NCBI GenBank assembly: GCA_028712705.1
Contig: JAQTPP010000005.1
Location: forward strand, 1 to 45,757
Reading direction: 5' to 3'
Length of the DNA: 45,757 bases
Origin: Candidatus Daviesbacteria bacterium
GTDB taxonomy: Bacteria; Patescibacteriota; Microgenomatia; Daviesbacterales; UBA10151
A model generated the notes under the pieces. The model saw only the letters and a program-made list of their open reading frames with translations. It was not told the origin of the DNA and ran no database searches. Position numbers and translations under genes: made by a program. This document shows, piece by piece, positions 6,379 to 15,235 of this stretch (position 1 is its first letter; each line of letters opens with the position of its first letter).

Positions 6379-6411
6379 CAAGACACCCGTTTTACCACTA
6401 AGCTACGGGCC
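6377..6411 (-). pseudogene. 5' half of a tRNA gene, truncated at the anticodon
   Basis: The minus strand reads GGCCCG, TA, GCTTAGTGGTAAAAC, then GGGTGTCTTGCA, which is a tRNA 5' half ending in the anticodon loop. The expected 3' half is absent; the sequence runs straight into the inverted repeat of tRNA-Ile. The anticodon would be TGC (Ala) or, shifted by one, GCA (Cys). Best read as a tRNA broken by a past insertion or recombination. Confidence 0.6.
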
Positions 6412-6566
6412 TGAGTGTTGCTAATTGTACCAAAATTTATCACTTTTTGCTTCGCAGTATTTTCTTTAATCGGTATTGGTGCAGAGAGTGTTAAAAAATT
6501 TTCAATTAGGCAACAGGGGGAACCGGAAACTGCAGATCGAAACTCCGACCTCGAAGAATAATATAG

Positions 6567-6601
6567 ATTGCCACAGTCGCCTCTGGCGACCTCGCAATGA
6601 C
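6567..6601. repeat. Palindromic repeat (ATTGC...GCAAT type)
   Basis: Imperfect palindrome with core GTCGCC-tct-GGCGAC and outer ATTGC/GCAAT arms, 10 bases past the stop of the VirD4-like gene. The outer TGTCATTGCGAG arm is shared with the larger repeat at 33688-33769. Confidence 0.65.
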
Positions 6602-6610
6602 AAAGAGAGT

Positions 6611-8953
6611 TTACAACCTTGCTCTTGATGCTATCTCTCCCTCGACTTGGGTCACATCCCGGCCATATTTCAACCTGGATAATTCTCTGATAGCCTGGCC
6701 TATTTGAGGATTTAGCATGGCCTTCCATTTTTTCATATCTTTAGTTGTATCCAAGGAAAAAGGCACCACCGGCTCACCATTAACAATGGTTTTAATATAA
6801 GTATGGGGAGCTTCAATATTTACCAGATCTGCCTCTGTAAAAGTGGGTGAAAATTCATGCTGCAGGTAATTGGCATCAGTTACACCCACCCTAAACCCGA
6901 TAATTGTACCAACATTTCCAAAAACAGCGTTTTTCAAATCCTCACCTATCTGACCAATAAATTGATTAGCCACAATCAAGTTTAATCTATATTTTCTGGC
7001 TTCAGAAAGAATATCCGCAAAAGTATCGGTAGCGAAATTTTGAAACTCATCAACATAAAGGTAAAAATCACGTCTTTGTTCCATTGTTATATCGGAACGA
7101 GACATGGCAGCGGCTAAAATTTTGGGGACTAAAATTAACCCCAGGAAATTGGAGTTCTCTTCCCCTATCCGCCCTTTTGAAAGATTCATAATTAAAATCT
7201 TTCCTTCGTCCATAACTTTCCGCAGGTCAAACGAGGATTTTGATTGACCAATAATATTCCTCATCATTTTATTGGTAACAAACCGGCCGAATTTAGACAC
7301 TGTATAATCCAAAACTTCCGATTTATGGAAATCCGTAGTTTGAGCAATCTGGTCTGTCCAATAACGTCTCACAACCGGATCGGAAACTTTCGGCAGAAGT
7401 TCTTTAACAAAGTTGGCATCAGTCATAATTCTAACCACCTCCACAAAAGTAGCGCCCGGATCACTCATGGCAGTAAGCATCGCATTCCTAACACCATGTT
7501 CAAAACGAGGACCAATAATTCCTGTTTTATTAGGATCAAAAAGTTTGTACATGAGTCCTATTATTGAGGCTACGACAAAATGTTTTTGCTCTTCGGCATA
7601 AGCTTCCAGCATGTTTAATCCAAATGGCCGGGTCATATCGGAGGGATCAAAATAAATTACATCTTCCGCTCTCTGGGGCGGGATCAGTTGCAACATCTCC
7701 TCAGCCGCATCTCCGTGGGGATCAATAAAACAGAGTCCTTTGCCGGCCATAACGTCTTGCAACATTAAAGTTTTAAGTAATTCCGACTTTCCTGTGCCGG
7801 TCCGGCCAATGATATACATATGCCTTCGCCTGTCGTCTTCCGAAAGATAGACCGGCCTATCTACGCCGCGGAAAACAGACCTGCCTAAGAATAAACCGCT
7901 GACGGGAATCTTTTCCGGAGCCGGAGCCCGTTTTGATGAAAGCCAGCTGATGTAAGGCGTTTCAATGGACTTGTTCGGAAAATGAAAAATAGAGGCCAGT
8001 TCGTCAGGTGCTAGAACCGAAAGCTTAGTAAATCTGGGCATATAACGATAAATAAAATCGGTTAAAAACCCTTTTTGGGAATACACTTTGGCGCTGGTGA
8101 ATGAGTTATATGGTCCGCTAAATTGCTCGAAAGCTGTTTTGATATTGGCCAGATGGGCTTTGGCAGCTGCTTCGGAAGTGCTGGAAGTGACAATCCGCAA
8201 ACTGATGTCAAATCCTGATTTGGAAAGCTTACCTTCAACTGCTTCCAACTCCTTGGCGTCGGGAGGAGCTTTCGGATTTTTTTCATCCCCCGGCTCTTTT
8301 TGTTTTTTCAGCCATTTTTTACCTAAATCCTTCCAGGTATTACCCGAAGGCGAGATCATAAGCTGTATAGCTATTCCTTCGTTCGTTTGCATCTTGGCAA
8401 AAGCCGAAGTTAGGGCTGAAAGAGGGTCTGTGGGTAAATCGCGGAAGGTTTTAATTGGGAAATAATCCGCATTCTTCAGTTTCAACTGAGTATAAGCTAC
8501 TTCCCCGGTCTCGGAAAAGATATTGTATTCCGGAACCTCTTTAATTTCGGCATCAGGATAAGCGCCATGAATTTGTTTCTCAATTAAATCCTGGTGTGAT
8601 TTATCACAAGCCACAAAAAATCTGATTGATTCGTGCAAAGCTACAACCTCAAAAGACAAATGCGGTTGCGGGTTCAAAACACCTAACATCCCTCCGGATT
8701 TCCGCAGAGACGAAAGGGTGGCAAAGAGCTGTTCAATTGCATCTATTTTAACTTCATTCCCTCTCGGAACTTTAATTTGTAAAAGCACAAACTGCAATGA
8801 CAACTTTTCCCTACCCCTGTACTTAATCCAATCCACCAGGTATTTACGCAAAAAAAGAAAAATACCCGCCAGCAAAAGCAGCAGTCCTAAAACTGCAATC
8901 ATAGCTATGATTAAACCTGTAAAATCTATCCCGCTTGCTTGAGTAACTTCCAT
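6611..8953 (-). CDS. VirD4/TraD-like conjugative coupling ATPase
   Basis: 780 residues. One membrane helix near residues 12-34 (IAMIAVLGLLLLLAGIFLFL) is followed by a soluble N-domain of about 330 residues. Walker A is GRTGTGKSELLKTL, then CFIDPHGD follows; Walker B is FYLYVDEFQNF, then SEARKYRLNLIVANQF, the TraG/TraD-type recognition segment. Such ATPases feed DNA or protein to type IV secretion or pilus machines. The gene is preceded after one base by a 102-residue gene. VirB2-like pilin genes lie at 43-45.6 kb. An HerA/DUF87-type packaging ATPase is a weaker alternative. Confidence 0.85.
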   Translation of the reverse strand: MEVTQASGIDFTGLIIAMIAVLGLLLLLAGIFLFLRKYLVDWIKYRGREKLSLQFVLLQIKVPRGNEVKIDAIEQLFATLSSLRKSGGMLGVLNPQPHLSFEVVALHESIRFFVACDKSHQDLIEKQIHGAYPDAEIKEVPEYNIFSETGEVAYTQLKLKNADYFPIKTFRDLPTDPLSALTSAFAKMQTNEGIAIQLMISPSGNTWKDLGKKWLKKQKEPGDEKNPKAPPDAKELEAVEGKLSKSGFDISLRIVTSSTSEAAAKAHLANIKTAFEQFSGPYNSFTSAKVYSQKGFLTDFIYRYMPRFTKLSVLAPDELASIFHFPNKSIETPYISWLSSKRAPAPEKIPVSGLFLGRSVFRGVDRPVYLSEDDRRRHMYIIGRTGTGKSELLKTLMLQDVMAGKGLCFIDPHGDAAEEMLQLIPPQRAEDVIYFDPSDMTRPFGLNMLEAYAEEQKHFVVASIIGLMYKLFDPNKTGIIGPRFEHGVRNAMLTAMSDPGATFVEVVRIMTDANFVKELLPKVSDPVVRRYWTDQIAQTTDFHKSEVLDYTVSKFGRFVTNKMMRNIIGQSKSSFDLRKVMDEGKILIMNLSKGRIGEENSNFLGLILVPKILAAAMSRSDITMEQRRDFYLYVDEFQNFATDTFADILSEARKYRLNLIVANQFIGQIGEDLKNAVFGNVGTIIGFRVGVTDANYLQHEFSPTFTEADLVNIEAPHTYIKTIVNGEPVVPFSLDTTKDMKKWKAMLNPQIGQAIRELSRLKYGRDVTQVEGEIASRARL

Positions 8954-8954
8954 A

Positions 8955-9263
8955 TTATGCTGCTTTTTTCATTAACCTCCTCCTGATAAAGTCTATTGCT
9001 CTCGGAATTTTGCTTTGTGCAGTACGTATACGGGCATTATCGCCTGCGCCTCCAACCTGTTCATCAACTGCGCTTCCTACAACATGTACAGTGTCCCCCC
9101 ATGCCTCTTCAATCCCTTTCAGCGGGGAGTTATCGTCTGGATTCACATCAGCCGCAGTAGTCGGATGACCAGCCTTAGTTAAGTTATCGGCAACGTTTTC
9201 ATGCCAGTTATTATCTTGAGCTTTTATATGCTGTAAAACTCCTGTAGGAGCAGGTCCTGCCAT
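8955..9263 (-). CDS. Unknown soluble protein in the VirD4-like operon
   Basis: 102 residues with no recognisable domain. It has a polar, Asn/Asp-rich first half (NNWHENVADNL, NPDDNSPLKG) and a basic C-terminus (PRAIDFIRRRLMKKAA). Its stop lies one base before the ATG of the VirD4-like gene, so the two are surely co-translated. A role as a small partner or substrate of the secretion ATPase is inferred only from position. Confidence 0.6.
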   Translation of the reverse strand: MAGPAPTGVLQHIKAQDNNWHENVADNLTKAGHPTTAADVNPDDNSPLKGIEEAWGDTVHVVGSAVDEQVGGAGDNARIRTAQSKIPRAIDFIRRRLMKKAA

Positions 9264-9270
9264 AAATGTA

Positions 9271-10200
9271 TTATCTCATATTTACCAGATATTCTTCGGC
9301 GTCAAAAGCGGCTTTACAACCGACACCGGCTGCAGTAATAGCTTGTCTGTATTTATAATCTGAAACATCACCCGCCGCAAAAACTCCAGAAACGCTCGTT
9401 TGGGTTTCATCTTTAACCACAATATAACCTTTTTGATCCAGATCCAGTTGACCTTTCAGAAAATCAGTATTGGGCTTATGACCAATTGCAACAAACAATC
9501 CGTCTACTGCCAGCTCGCTAATCTTACCTGTTTGGGTATTTTTTAACCTCAAACCAGTAACTTTATCGTTTCCCAATACTTCTTCTACTACTGAATTCCA
9601 GATAAAATTGACGTTCGGCTTTAACTTAACTAATTCCTGTAAGGCCACTTGGGCCCTTAAGCTTTCTCTCCTGTGTATGACAATAACCTCTGAGCATAGT
9701 TTGGATAAATAGTTTGCTTCACGCAAAGCTGTATCTCCTCCTCCCACAATTGCCACACTTTTTCCTTTAAAGAAAAAGCCGTCGCAAACCGCACAGGCTG
9801 ATACTCCCTTCCCTTTTAGTCTTTCCTCAGATGGCAATCCCAGCCATATTGCCGACGCTCCTGTGGCAATAATTAAGCTATCAGTCGTCAAACGCCGGTT
9901 GTCAACCTGAACTACAAATGGTTTTCCCTTAAGATCCACAGAAATCACATCCTCGTTGATAAAACGAGTGCCGAACCGTTCGGCCTGCTTGCGCATTTTT
10001 GCCATTAATTCAGGACCTTGAATACCTGTTTCAAATCCCGGATAATCATCTACATCTGTTGTCTTGATTAACTGTCCCCCGGCCTCCTTTCCAGCAATAA
10101 CCAGCGGCTTTAAATTACCTCTGGCAGCATAGATAGCAGCTGTTAATCCTGCGGGTCCGGAACCGATAATAATTACTTTCTCTACTGGAGACTGTTCCAT
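9271..10200 (-). CDS. trxB: Thioredoxin reductase
   Basis: 309 residues, normal length for the low-molecular-weight bacterial enzyme. The N-terminal FAD motif is IIGSGPAGLTAAIYAARG, the redox-active CAVCDGFF lies near residue 135, the NADPH motif is VAIVGGGDTALREA, and the C-terminal FAD motif is GVFAAGDVSDYKYRQ. It reduces thioredoxin with NADPH in the cytoplasm. The 102-residue gene follows after only seven bases, so trxB is likely cotranscribed with the VirD4-like gene. No thioredoxin gene is seen in the window. Confidence 0.95.
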   Translation of the reverse strand: MEQSPVEKVIIIGSGPAGLTAAIYAARGNLKPLVIAGKEAGGQLIKTTDVDDYPGFETGIQGPELMAKMRKQAERFGTRFINEDVISVDLKGKPFVVQVDNRRLTTDSLIIATGASAIWLGLPSEERLKGKGVSACAVCDGFFFKGKSVAIVGGGDTALREANYLSKLCSEVIVIHRRESLRAQVALQELVKLKPNVNFIWNSVVEEVLGNDKVTGLRLKNTQTGKISELAVDGLFVAIGHKPNTDFLKGQLDLDQKGYIVVKDETQTSVSGVFAAGDVSDYKYRQAITAAGVGCKAAFDAEEYLVNMR

Positions 10201-10204
10201 ATAA

Positions 10205-10258
10205 AAGTATTAAGTAGCAGGTAGCATGTATTATGGGGAAACAAACCACTTAATACTT
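10205..10258. repeat. Inverted repeat between trxB and the next gene
   Basis: AAGTATTAAGT at 10205-10215 is the exact complement of ACTTAATACTT at 10248-10258. CATGTATTA and TAATACATG add a further, interleaved pair. It could be a dispersed repeat or help separate two transcripts; no T-run follows on either strand. Confidence 0.5.
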
Positions 10259-10282
10259 AATACATGATACTAGATGCAAGCC

Positions 10283-10522
10283 CTATCTTCCAGTTGAGCT
10301 GGAAGTAGCGCTTTTTGCCTTAGTTGACCCTGTTGCTTCTTCCGTCTTTGGTGTAGCAGACGGGCTGGCTACCGCAGCAGACGTTGGTACAGGTGTAACT
10401 TGTACTTGCTGTTCTGCCTCAGGAGAAACAATCGATGTAGTCTTACTGCGAAGCCATACTAAATAACCTGCAATAACCACCAATACCAGTATAACTATGA
10501 CTATTGAAGTGTTTCTGTTCAT
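10283..10522 (-). CDS. Small membrane-anchored Ser/Thr/Pro-rich protein
   Basis: 79 residues from the ATG at 10522, chosen because GGGGGAGGTG lies eight bases upstream; a longer reading from 10543 would run through this ribosome site. One N-terminal membrane helix (TSIVIVILVLVVIAGYLVWL) is followed by an outward-facing tail rich in Ser, Thr, Ala and Pro (VTPVPTSAAVASPSATPK). Such tails act as flexible wall spacers. No function can be assigned. It follows the PAP2 gene on the same strand. Confidence 0.65.
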   Translation of the reverse strand: MNRNTSIVIVILVLVVIAGYLVWLRSKTTSIVSPEAEQQVQVTPVPTSAAVASPSATPKTEEATGSTKAKSATSSSTGR

Positions 10523-10555
10523 GAACTCACCTCCCCCGGGCAACTGTTCTTTATC

Positions 10556-11221
10556 TTAAACCTTTTGTTTCTGTAAAATCAATACTGAAGCAAAAAATCC
10601 TACTGCCATACCCAGCAAAGTTCCCCCGATTACATCTGACAACCAGTGTTCACCCAGATATACTCTGGTTAATGCCATCAGAAATGCAAGTACAGCAAGT
10701 GAGCAAAAAGCAAGAAACCTATAATGAAAATTTCTTGAGGAAAAGACCATCACAGAAGCAAACACAGTAATAATAAAAATTGTTCTGGTCATATGGCCTG
10801 AAGGATAAGAAAAATTGGTATGTACATAAAAACTTGGCAAACTGGTAGATAAAATGCTTCTGTGAAACAGAACCGGCGGCCCCGGGTGAAAAACCACTAA
10901 TTTACCGAAGATTTCTCCGAATGAGGCAGGGACAATCATTAGCCAACCGACAATTGCTAGCCATCTTTTTCGCAAAAAAGCCAGAAAAGCAAACACCAAA
11001 CAAAGACCAATCGTCACTTCGACAGAGCCGAGTAAACTAAAATAGGAAAAAGTTTCATCAAAACGACGCGAGATATGATCCTGCAACTTAACAGTCGTGT
11101 CAAAATCTGTTTTTTGCCAACATTCCTTGGCTACAGTATAGGAAAAATAAGTAAAAAGCAGCGTAAATACCAATGAAAGAAGAAATAATTTAATTTTCAC
11201 ACACAAATTATTGTACAGCAA
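10556..11221 (-). CDS. PAP2-family membrane phosphatase
   Basis: About 221 residues with six hydrophobic segments. The PAP2 motifs are present: a K-containing first motif (GKLVVFHPGPPVL), PSGH in FSYPSGHMTRT, and TRVYLGEHWLSDVIGG with catalytic His and Asp. Members dephosphorylate undecaprenyl pyrophosphate or phosphatidyl phosphates at the outer face of the membrane. The start is uncertain: ATG at 11221 overlaps the end of the upstream gene by 14 bases; a GTG at 11200 is possible. Confidence 0.82.
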   Translation of the reverse strand: MLYNNLCVKIKLFLLSLVFTLLFTYFSYTVAKECWQKTDFDTTVKLQDHISRRFDETFSYFSLLGSVEVTIGLCLVFAFLAFLRKRWLAIVGWLMIVPASFGEIFGKLVVFHPGPPVLFHRSILSTSLPSFYVHTNFSYPSGHMTRTIFIITVFASVMVFSSRNFHYRFLAFCSLAVLAFLMALTRVYLGEHWLSDVIGGTLLGMAVGFFASVLILQKQKV

Positions 11222-11690
11222 TTGAGCCGATTAAAGAAGATGTGGAATAGCTGCCGATAGTTTTTGTCACGAATTTTAATTTTGCTCCGGCCAATTGAGC
11301 TGCCCTTCTATAATGACGGATATTCTTTATTTTGGAGGTTGCTGCGATGACACCGGGTTTTATTTTTGATATGAGCCGATCATATTCTAAATCTTTTTTA
11401 AAGTAAGGCAATTTAACGATGTAGTCTATCGGAGCCAATGCAGATAAAACTTTGGCCCGCTCGGACTGAGTATGAACCGGGCGATTAACACCTTTTATAG
11501 TCTTAATTTTCTCATCGCTTTCCAGAAGTACTACCAAAATATCCCCTGCCTTCTTAGCCTTCTCCAAGAATGTCACATGACCAGGATGCAAAACATCAAA
11601 ACACCCTCCTGCCAGGACAACTACCCTATCTTGTTTTTTCAACCTGTCACAAAGACTGTTAATTTTATTGATGGATATAATTTCTGCCAT
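11208..11690 (-). CDS. Cytidylyltransferase-like nucleotidyltransferase (RfaE2/TagD type)
   Basis: 160 residues from ATG at 11690; an upstream extension to 11801 lacks similarity to the family. The nucleotide-binding motif VVLAGGCFDVLHPGHVTFLEKAK (GxFDxxHxGH) and the later GVIAATSKIK and GSYSTSSLI segments mark the family that joins NTP to a sugar phosphate, glycerol phosphate or pantetheine phosphate. The closest general resemblance is to the heptose-phosphate adenylyltransferase half of HldE; the substrate is not readable. Overlaps the PAP2 gene, so lipid or cell-surface precursors are a sensible guess. Confidence 0.8.
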   Translation of the reverse strand: MAEIISINKINSLCDRLKKQDRVVVLAGGCFDVLHPGHVTFLEKAKKAGDILVVLLESDEKIKTIKGVNRPVHTQSERAKVLSALAPIDYIVKLPYFKKDLEYDRLISKIKPGVIAATSKIKNIRHYRRAAQLAGAKLKFVTKTIGSYSTSSLIGSIAVQ

Positions 11691-11720
11691 ATTTTTGATA
11701 GTTATGTTACACTTTTGTTG

Positions 11721-12176
11721 ATGGATAATCCAGAAAAAATTACAACCATTAAAGAACTTAGAAAGACTTCTGCACCTATTAAGAATCCTAATGCTGTTCA
11801 TCGAAGCCGTATGTCAAAGTTGGATGAAGCGGCATTATTTGTTACCAACAAAGTAGGCTCTATGGGTTTCTTTTTTGTCTGTGTTATTTTAGTAACAATT
11901 CCACTTATCTTCACTCAAGCAATATCAATAGTCCAATATATCTCATCAGGTATCCTGCAACTAATACTCCTGCCGCTTATTATAATTGGCCAGAATTTAC
12001 AAGGCCGCCATGCCGAAATCAGAGCACAACATGACTTTGATACCAACGTCAAAGCTGAGAAAGAAATCGAAACTATCCTTCTGCACTTGGAGAAACAAGA
12101 TAAAATAATGTTAGAGATTTTGCAAAGGATCGAAAAAATAGAAAGAAGTAAAACTAGTTTAACTCGCCGCAAGTAA
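11721..12176 (+). CDS. DUF1003 membrane protein
   Basis: 151 residues from ATG at 11721. The pattern is that of DUF1003: a polar N-terminus (RMSKLDEAALFVTNKVGSMG), two membrane helices (FFFVCVILVTIPLIF and LQLILLPLIIIGQNLQ), then the conserved GRHAEIRAQHDFDTNVKAEKEIE followed by a coiled coil (LLHLEKQDKIMLEILQRIEKIE). Function unknown. A TATGTT box lies twelve bases upstream. Its 3' end overlaps the convergent zinc-ribbon gene by 18 bases. Confidence 0.82.
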   Translation: MDNPEKITTIKELRKTSAPIKNPNAVHRSRMSKLDEAALFVTNKVGSMGFFFVCVILVTIPLIFTQAISIVQYISSGILQLILLPLIIIGQNLQGRHAEIRAQHDFDTNVKAEKEIETILLHLEKQDKIMLEILQRIEKIERSKTSLTRRK

Positions 12177-12386
12177 TTTTTCCCTGGCTAACTTGGCTTC
12201 TTCTTTTGCCTTAAGCAAAGACGCGGTTTTAGCTTTCCTCTCGGCAATACCTTTATCAACAATCTTTTGACATTCCGGATCGGGACAAATTGTTATAGTG
12301 TATGTTACGCTGGAAGCGCCAACCTTGCCAACCCAGGTTTTACCGTCTATCCGCTCCTTACCGCATTTAACACAAGGGTTGCTCAT
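12159..12386 (-). CDS. Small zinc-ribbon-like protein
   Basis: 75 residues from ATG at 12386; an earlier ATG at 12431 would add a hydrophobic stretch unlike the rest. Cysteines occur as PCVKCGKERIDG and CPDPECQKIV, a CxxC...CxxxxC arrangement suited to one zinc ion, followed by a lysine/alanine-rich helix (KAKTASLLKAKEEAKLAREK). Looks like a small nucleic-acid-binding or chromatin-type protein, but nothing more specific can be said. Confidence 0.6.
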   Translation of the reverse strand: MSNPCVKCGKERIDGKTWVGKVGASSVTYTITICPDPECQKIVDKGIAERKAKTASLLKAKEEAKLAREKLLAAS

Positions 12387-12435
12387 TAGAGGTGCAGTAT
12401 AACAGAATACAACCTGTAAATCAACCTTCATCAGG

Positions 12436-13722
12436 CTATTTTTTAAAAATATGTTTTTCCCTTGAAGCTTGGCTTTGCCATTTAGGGTTTTGGCGGGTGG
12501 CGATTTCTATTTTATGAGCGGCAATTTCTGCCTTTTCTTTGGCTTTTTGAACATCCGCGTCTATTGCCAAAACAACTCCCAGGCGCCTATTGATATGCGC
12601 TTCATTTTTACCAAATAGCAAAACTGTCACACCGCCCTCTTCAAAAACCTCTGACAAATTATTGTACCCTGGGTCAAATCCCTCTGTCGGAGCAAGAATG
12701 ACATGGGATGCAGCAGGAGTGATAATAGGCACGACATCAAAACCTAGACGTTTTTTAGTCGGGATCGGCAAACCAGTAATGGCGCGGACATGCAGCGCAG
12801 CTTGCGAAAAACCAAGTTGATGGGAAGCAAAAGTAACCATACCGGTATCATGAGGCCTGGCACTGCATTCATTTGCCCAAACACAATCGGCCTTAACAAA
12901 CAACTCGCAACCAAATACACCTACTCCACCAAGAGCGTCTGTAACTTTTTTGGCAATCTCGTAAACCTTTTTCTCGGCTGACTCGCTTATTTCCGCCATC
13001 TGCCAGCTGGAGTGATAATCCCCTCCTCTGGTTTGGTATTGCCCCACAGGCAGACAAAATGAAGTCTTGATCACCCCACTCTCCCAATGCCTAATTACCA
13101 GCTCTGTCACTTCTAGATCAAAATCAATGTTTTTCTCAACTATTAACTTATCAGCCGACCCCCGGGCTTCTAAATGAGCTTTCTCGTATGCCTTCTCAAT
13201 ATCTCTTTCACTCATCACTTTACTTGAACCGCTGCCGGAAGAATCCTGAATGGCCTTAACCCAACAAGGAAATCCGGCCTTTTTACAAGCTTTCCTTAAC
13301 TCCTGCAAAGAAGCGACATAAGCATATTCCGAAACCGGCACACCGGTTTTTACAATCATCTCGCGGATCCGCTCGCGCTGCATCGCTGTATATGTAGCTT
13401 TAGCATTGGGGATGATATTAAATCCTTCTTTTTCCAGATCAAACAGGAGATCCAAATTAATAGCCTCAATTTCCGGCACAATATAATCCGGCCGCTCCCT
13501 TTCTATCGCGCTTCGCAGAAAACCTGCATCTTTTAAGTTCCCTGTGCAAGCACGGTGTGCCACCTGTTGACCCGGGGCTCCTTCGTAACGGTCAACTGCA
13601 ATGGTGAAAAAACCAAGACGCATGGCTTCGATAATCACTTCTTTGCCAAGTTCTCCGGCACCAAGTAGCATTATTTTTGTGGCTTTCCCTGATAGAGGTG
13701 AAAAAAGAATATTCCGCTTCAT
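12436..13722 (-). CDS. purT: Formate-dependent GAR formyltransferase
   Basis: 428 residues, close to the usual 390-ish plus a short basic tail. It is an ATP-grasp enzyme: N-terminal MLLGAGELGKEVIIEAMRLG, VDRYEGAPGQQVAHRA, central GFPCWVKAIQDSSGSGSSKV (ATP lid), and FGCELFVKADCVWANECSARPHDTGMVT with metal-binding Glu and Asn. PurT makes formyl-GAR from formate and ATP, step three of purine synthesis. No other purine gene is in the window, and it is isolated between a zinc-ribbon gene and unrelated genes. Confidence 0.93.
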   Translation of the reverse strand: MKRNILFSPLSGKATKIMLLGAGELGKEVIIEAMRLGFFTIAVDRYEGAPGQQVAHRACTGNLKDAGFLRSAIERERPDYIVPEIEAINLDLLFDLEKEGFNIIPNAKATYTAMQRERIREMIVKTGVPVSEYAYVASLQELRKACKKAGFPCWVKAIQDSSGSGSSKVMSERDIEKAYEKAHLEARGSADKLIVEKNIDFDLEVTELVIRHWESGVIKTSFCLPVGQYQTRGGDYHSSWQMAEISESAEKKVYEIAKKVTDALGGVGVFGCELFVKADCVWANECSARPHDTGMVTFASHQLGFSQAALHVRAITGLPIPTKKRLGFDVVPIITPAASHVILAPTEGFDPGYNNLSEVFEEGGVTVLLFGKNEAHINRRLGVVLAIDADVQKAKEKAEIAAHKIEIATRQNPKWQSQASREKHIFKK

Positions 13723-13798
13723 GAAATAATTAGGGCAAGTTATCTCAACATCATAAAGGCTACTCTCAAAATTCGCAAGTATATCTTTATAATGTAGC

Positions 13799-13969
13799 TT
13801 ACATCTTTAGCAGTAGAAGAGCCTGATAAACCAATATGGCTGGCCAGACAATAGCTTTGAGTATGCCCAGAAACCCCATCCCAAAGGTGGTGGCGTGCTG
13901 GAGGAAATAGATTAGAGCTCCAATAAAACCTAAGCCGTATATAGCACCTGATGTACCGTTACCTTTCAT
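13799..13969 (-). CDS. Small membrane protein, 56 residues
   Basis: Starts at ATG 13969, with GGAGGTCAAAG as ribosome site six to eight bases upstream, and ends TAA at 13799. The sequence begins MKGNGTSGAIYGLGFIGALI, contains YFLQHATTFGMGFLG, and ends AILVYQALLLLKM, giving two short hydrophobic segments. Its ATG overlaps the stop of the bactofilin-like gene (ATGA), so translation is coupled. Similar glycine-rich two-helix peptides occur widely in CPR and other bacteria without a known role. Confidence 0.75.
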   Translation of the reverse strand: MKGNGTSGAIYGLGFIGALIYFLQHATTFGMGFLGILKAIVWPAILVYQALLLLKM

Positions 13970-15129
13970 CTTTGACCTCCTTTTAAAGCAGTTTTCCTCG
14001 GTTGTAGATAATATTCCTTTTTAGTTACAAGTAGAGCTCCCAATCCAATAAGGGCTGCCAATAGTCCCGTAAGCCATCCTAGCACCGGAATAAGTGTAAT
14101 TAGGTAATAAACCAAAAGCCCTAAGCTAAAAGTAAGATAAACATTCCATCTTTGTTTAAAATATTTCATCATCCACCTCCCTAAAGCCAGGGATATAAAT
14201 ATTTTAGCCAGCCACAAACCAAAACCTATAAAGAATATCCATAAAACAGCCAGCGGCAGGCCGATGACTGTAATCAAAAGTAAAATTATCAGGATTGGCG
14301 TAACTGCTACTACCAGCAATCCAAGACCTAAATTTAATAACCAATGATCCACCACTACCTCGCTCATCTGGTTAGTAAACCTCGGCACCAGTTTAAGTAC
14401 TAAAAAACCAATCAGCAGAGCAGACAGAAAACTAAAAAACTTAAAAGCGGCTCCAAATCCAACCATAGCTTTTCCGGTTCCTGAATATTGCTGGGTTTTG
14501 GGGATATTTTGGGTTATTTTCCCGGATACGGAAGCTTCAGGGTTAATATTGGCTTTATTTTCGCTCCAGTAAATTAAATTGCCTTGGAGCTTAGCTGTTG
14601 GCGCCAAGCTTAATTGATTCACCCCGGCATTAACATCACCACCCATCTCATTTCCAATGTTAACCATACCTCCAGCCAAATTAGCCCCTTTGCCAATTGG
14701 GCTAAGCAGATTGATATTTCCTCCGGCTGAAGTTAAACTGCCGGCCACCTGGGCTTGTGGAGATAAAGTAAGACTACCTCCAGCAATAGTGACACTGCGG
14801 CCGACATTGCCGTTTAAATTGATATTACCTCCAACTGCACGGATATTGCCAGAAACAGTACCATTAATATTTAAATTTCCTCCGACCACTAAAAGATCGC
14901 CGTTAACAGCACCATTTAAGATCACAGAACCGCCGGCAAGATATGCATCGCCGTTAACCGTGCCATCAACCAAGACATTGCTTCCGGAGGCAAAATAATC
15001 TTGGTTAATAACTTCATTTGAAAATAGAGTAGAATTTTGACCTGAACGGAAATTATTTTGGGCAAAAGTGGTCCTGGGAGTAATAATGAGCAGGAACGCA
15101 ATAATTAAAACTACGAACCAGCTTTTCAT
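13966..15129 (-). CDS. Secreted/membrane bactofilin-like protein
   Basis: 387 residues. A signal peptide (MKSWFVVLIIAFLLI...TTFAQ, cleavage near 23) precedes about 170 residues of short repeats built on G-x-V-x-G-D and G-G-x-(I/L/V)-x-(L/I)-x-G (GTVNGDAYLAGGSVILNGAV, GDLLVVGGNLNINGT), the right-handed beta-helix of the bactofilin/polymer-forming family. Four hydrophobic helices follow (residues 235-365), then a basic tail. The helix repeat should lie outside the cytoplasm, unlike classic bactofilins. Possible role: a surface scaffold. Coupled to the 56-residue gene. Confidence 0.75.
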   Translation of the reverse strand: MKSWFVVLIIAFLLIITPRTTFAQNNFRSGQNSTLFSNEVINQDYFASGSNVLVDGTVNGDAYLAGGSVILNGAVNGDLLVVGGNLNINGTVSGNIRAVGGNINLNGNVGRSVTIAGGSLTLSPQAQVAGSLTSAGGNINLLSPIGKGANLAGGMVNIGNEMGGDVNAGVNQLSLAPTAKLQGNLIYWSENKANINPEASVSGKITQNIPKTQQYSGTGKAMVGFGAAFKFFSFLSALLIGFLVLKLVPRFTNQMSEVVVDHWLLNLGLGLLVVAVTPILIILLLITVIGLPLAVLWIFFIGFGLWLAKIFISLALGRWMMKYFKQRWNVYLTFSLGLLVYYLITLIPVLGWLTGLLAALIGLGALLVTKKEYYLQPRKTALKGGQR

Positions 15130-15235
15130 AGTTTTAATTTATACCTCTCTAAGTATTTTTTCAATGATCTAGATCACTATCAGTTAAAAACAGCGGCTAT
15201 CCAAACACCGACAAAATTAATGTTAAGATAAATAT

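Noticed and set aside
6357..6728. A 123-residue minus-strand frame at the end of the VirD4-like gene
   Set aside because: Overlaps the VirD4-like gene, a repeat and tRNA sequence, with no coding character.
11472..11720. N-terminal extension of the DUF1003 gene
   Set aside because: Lies antisense to the cytidylyltransferase-like gene; the family domain starts after ATG at 11721.
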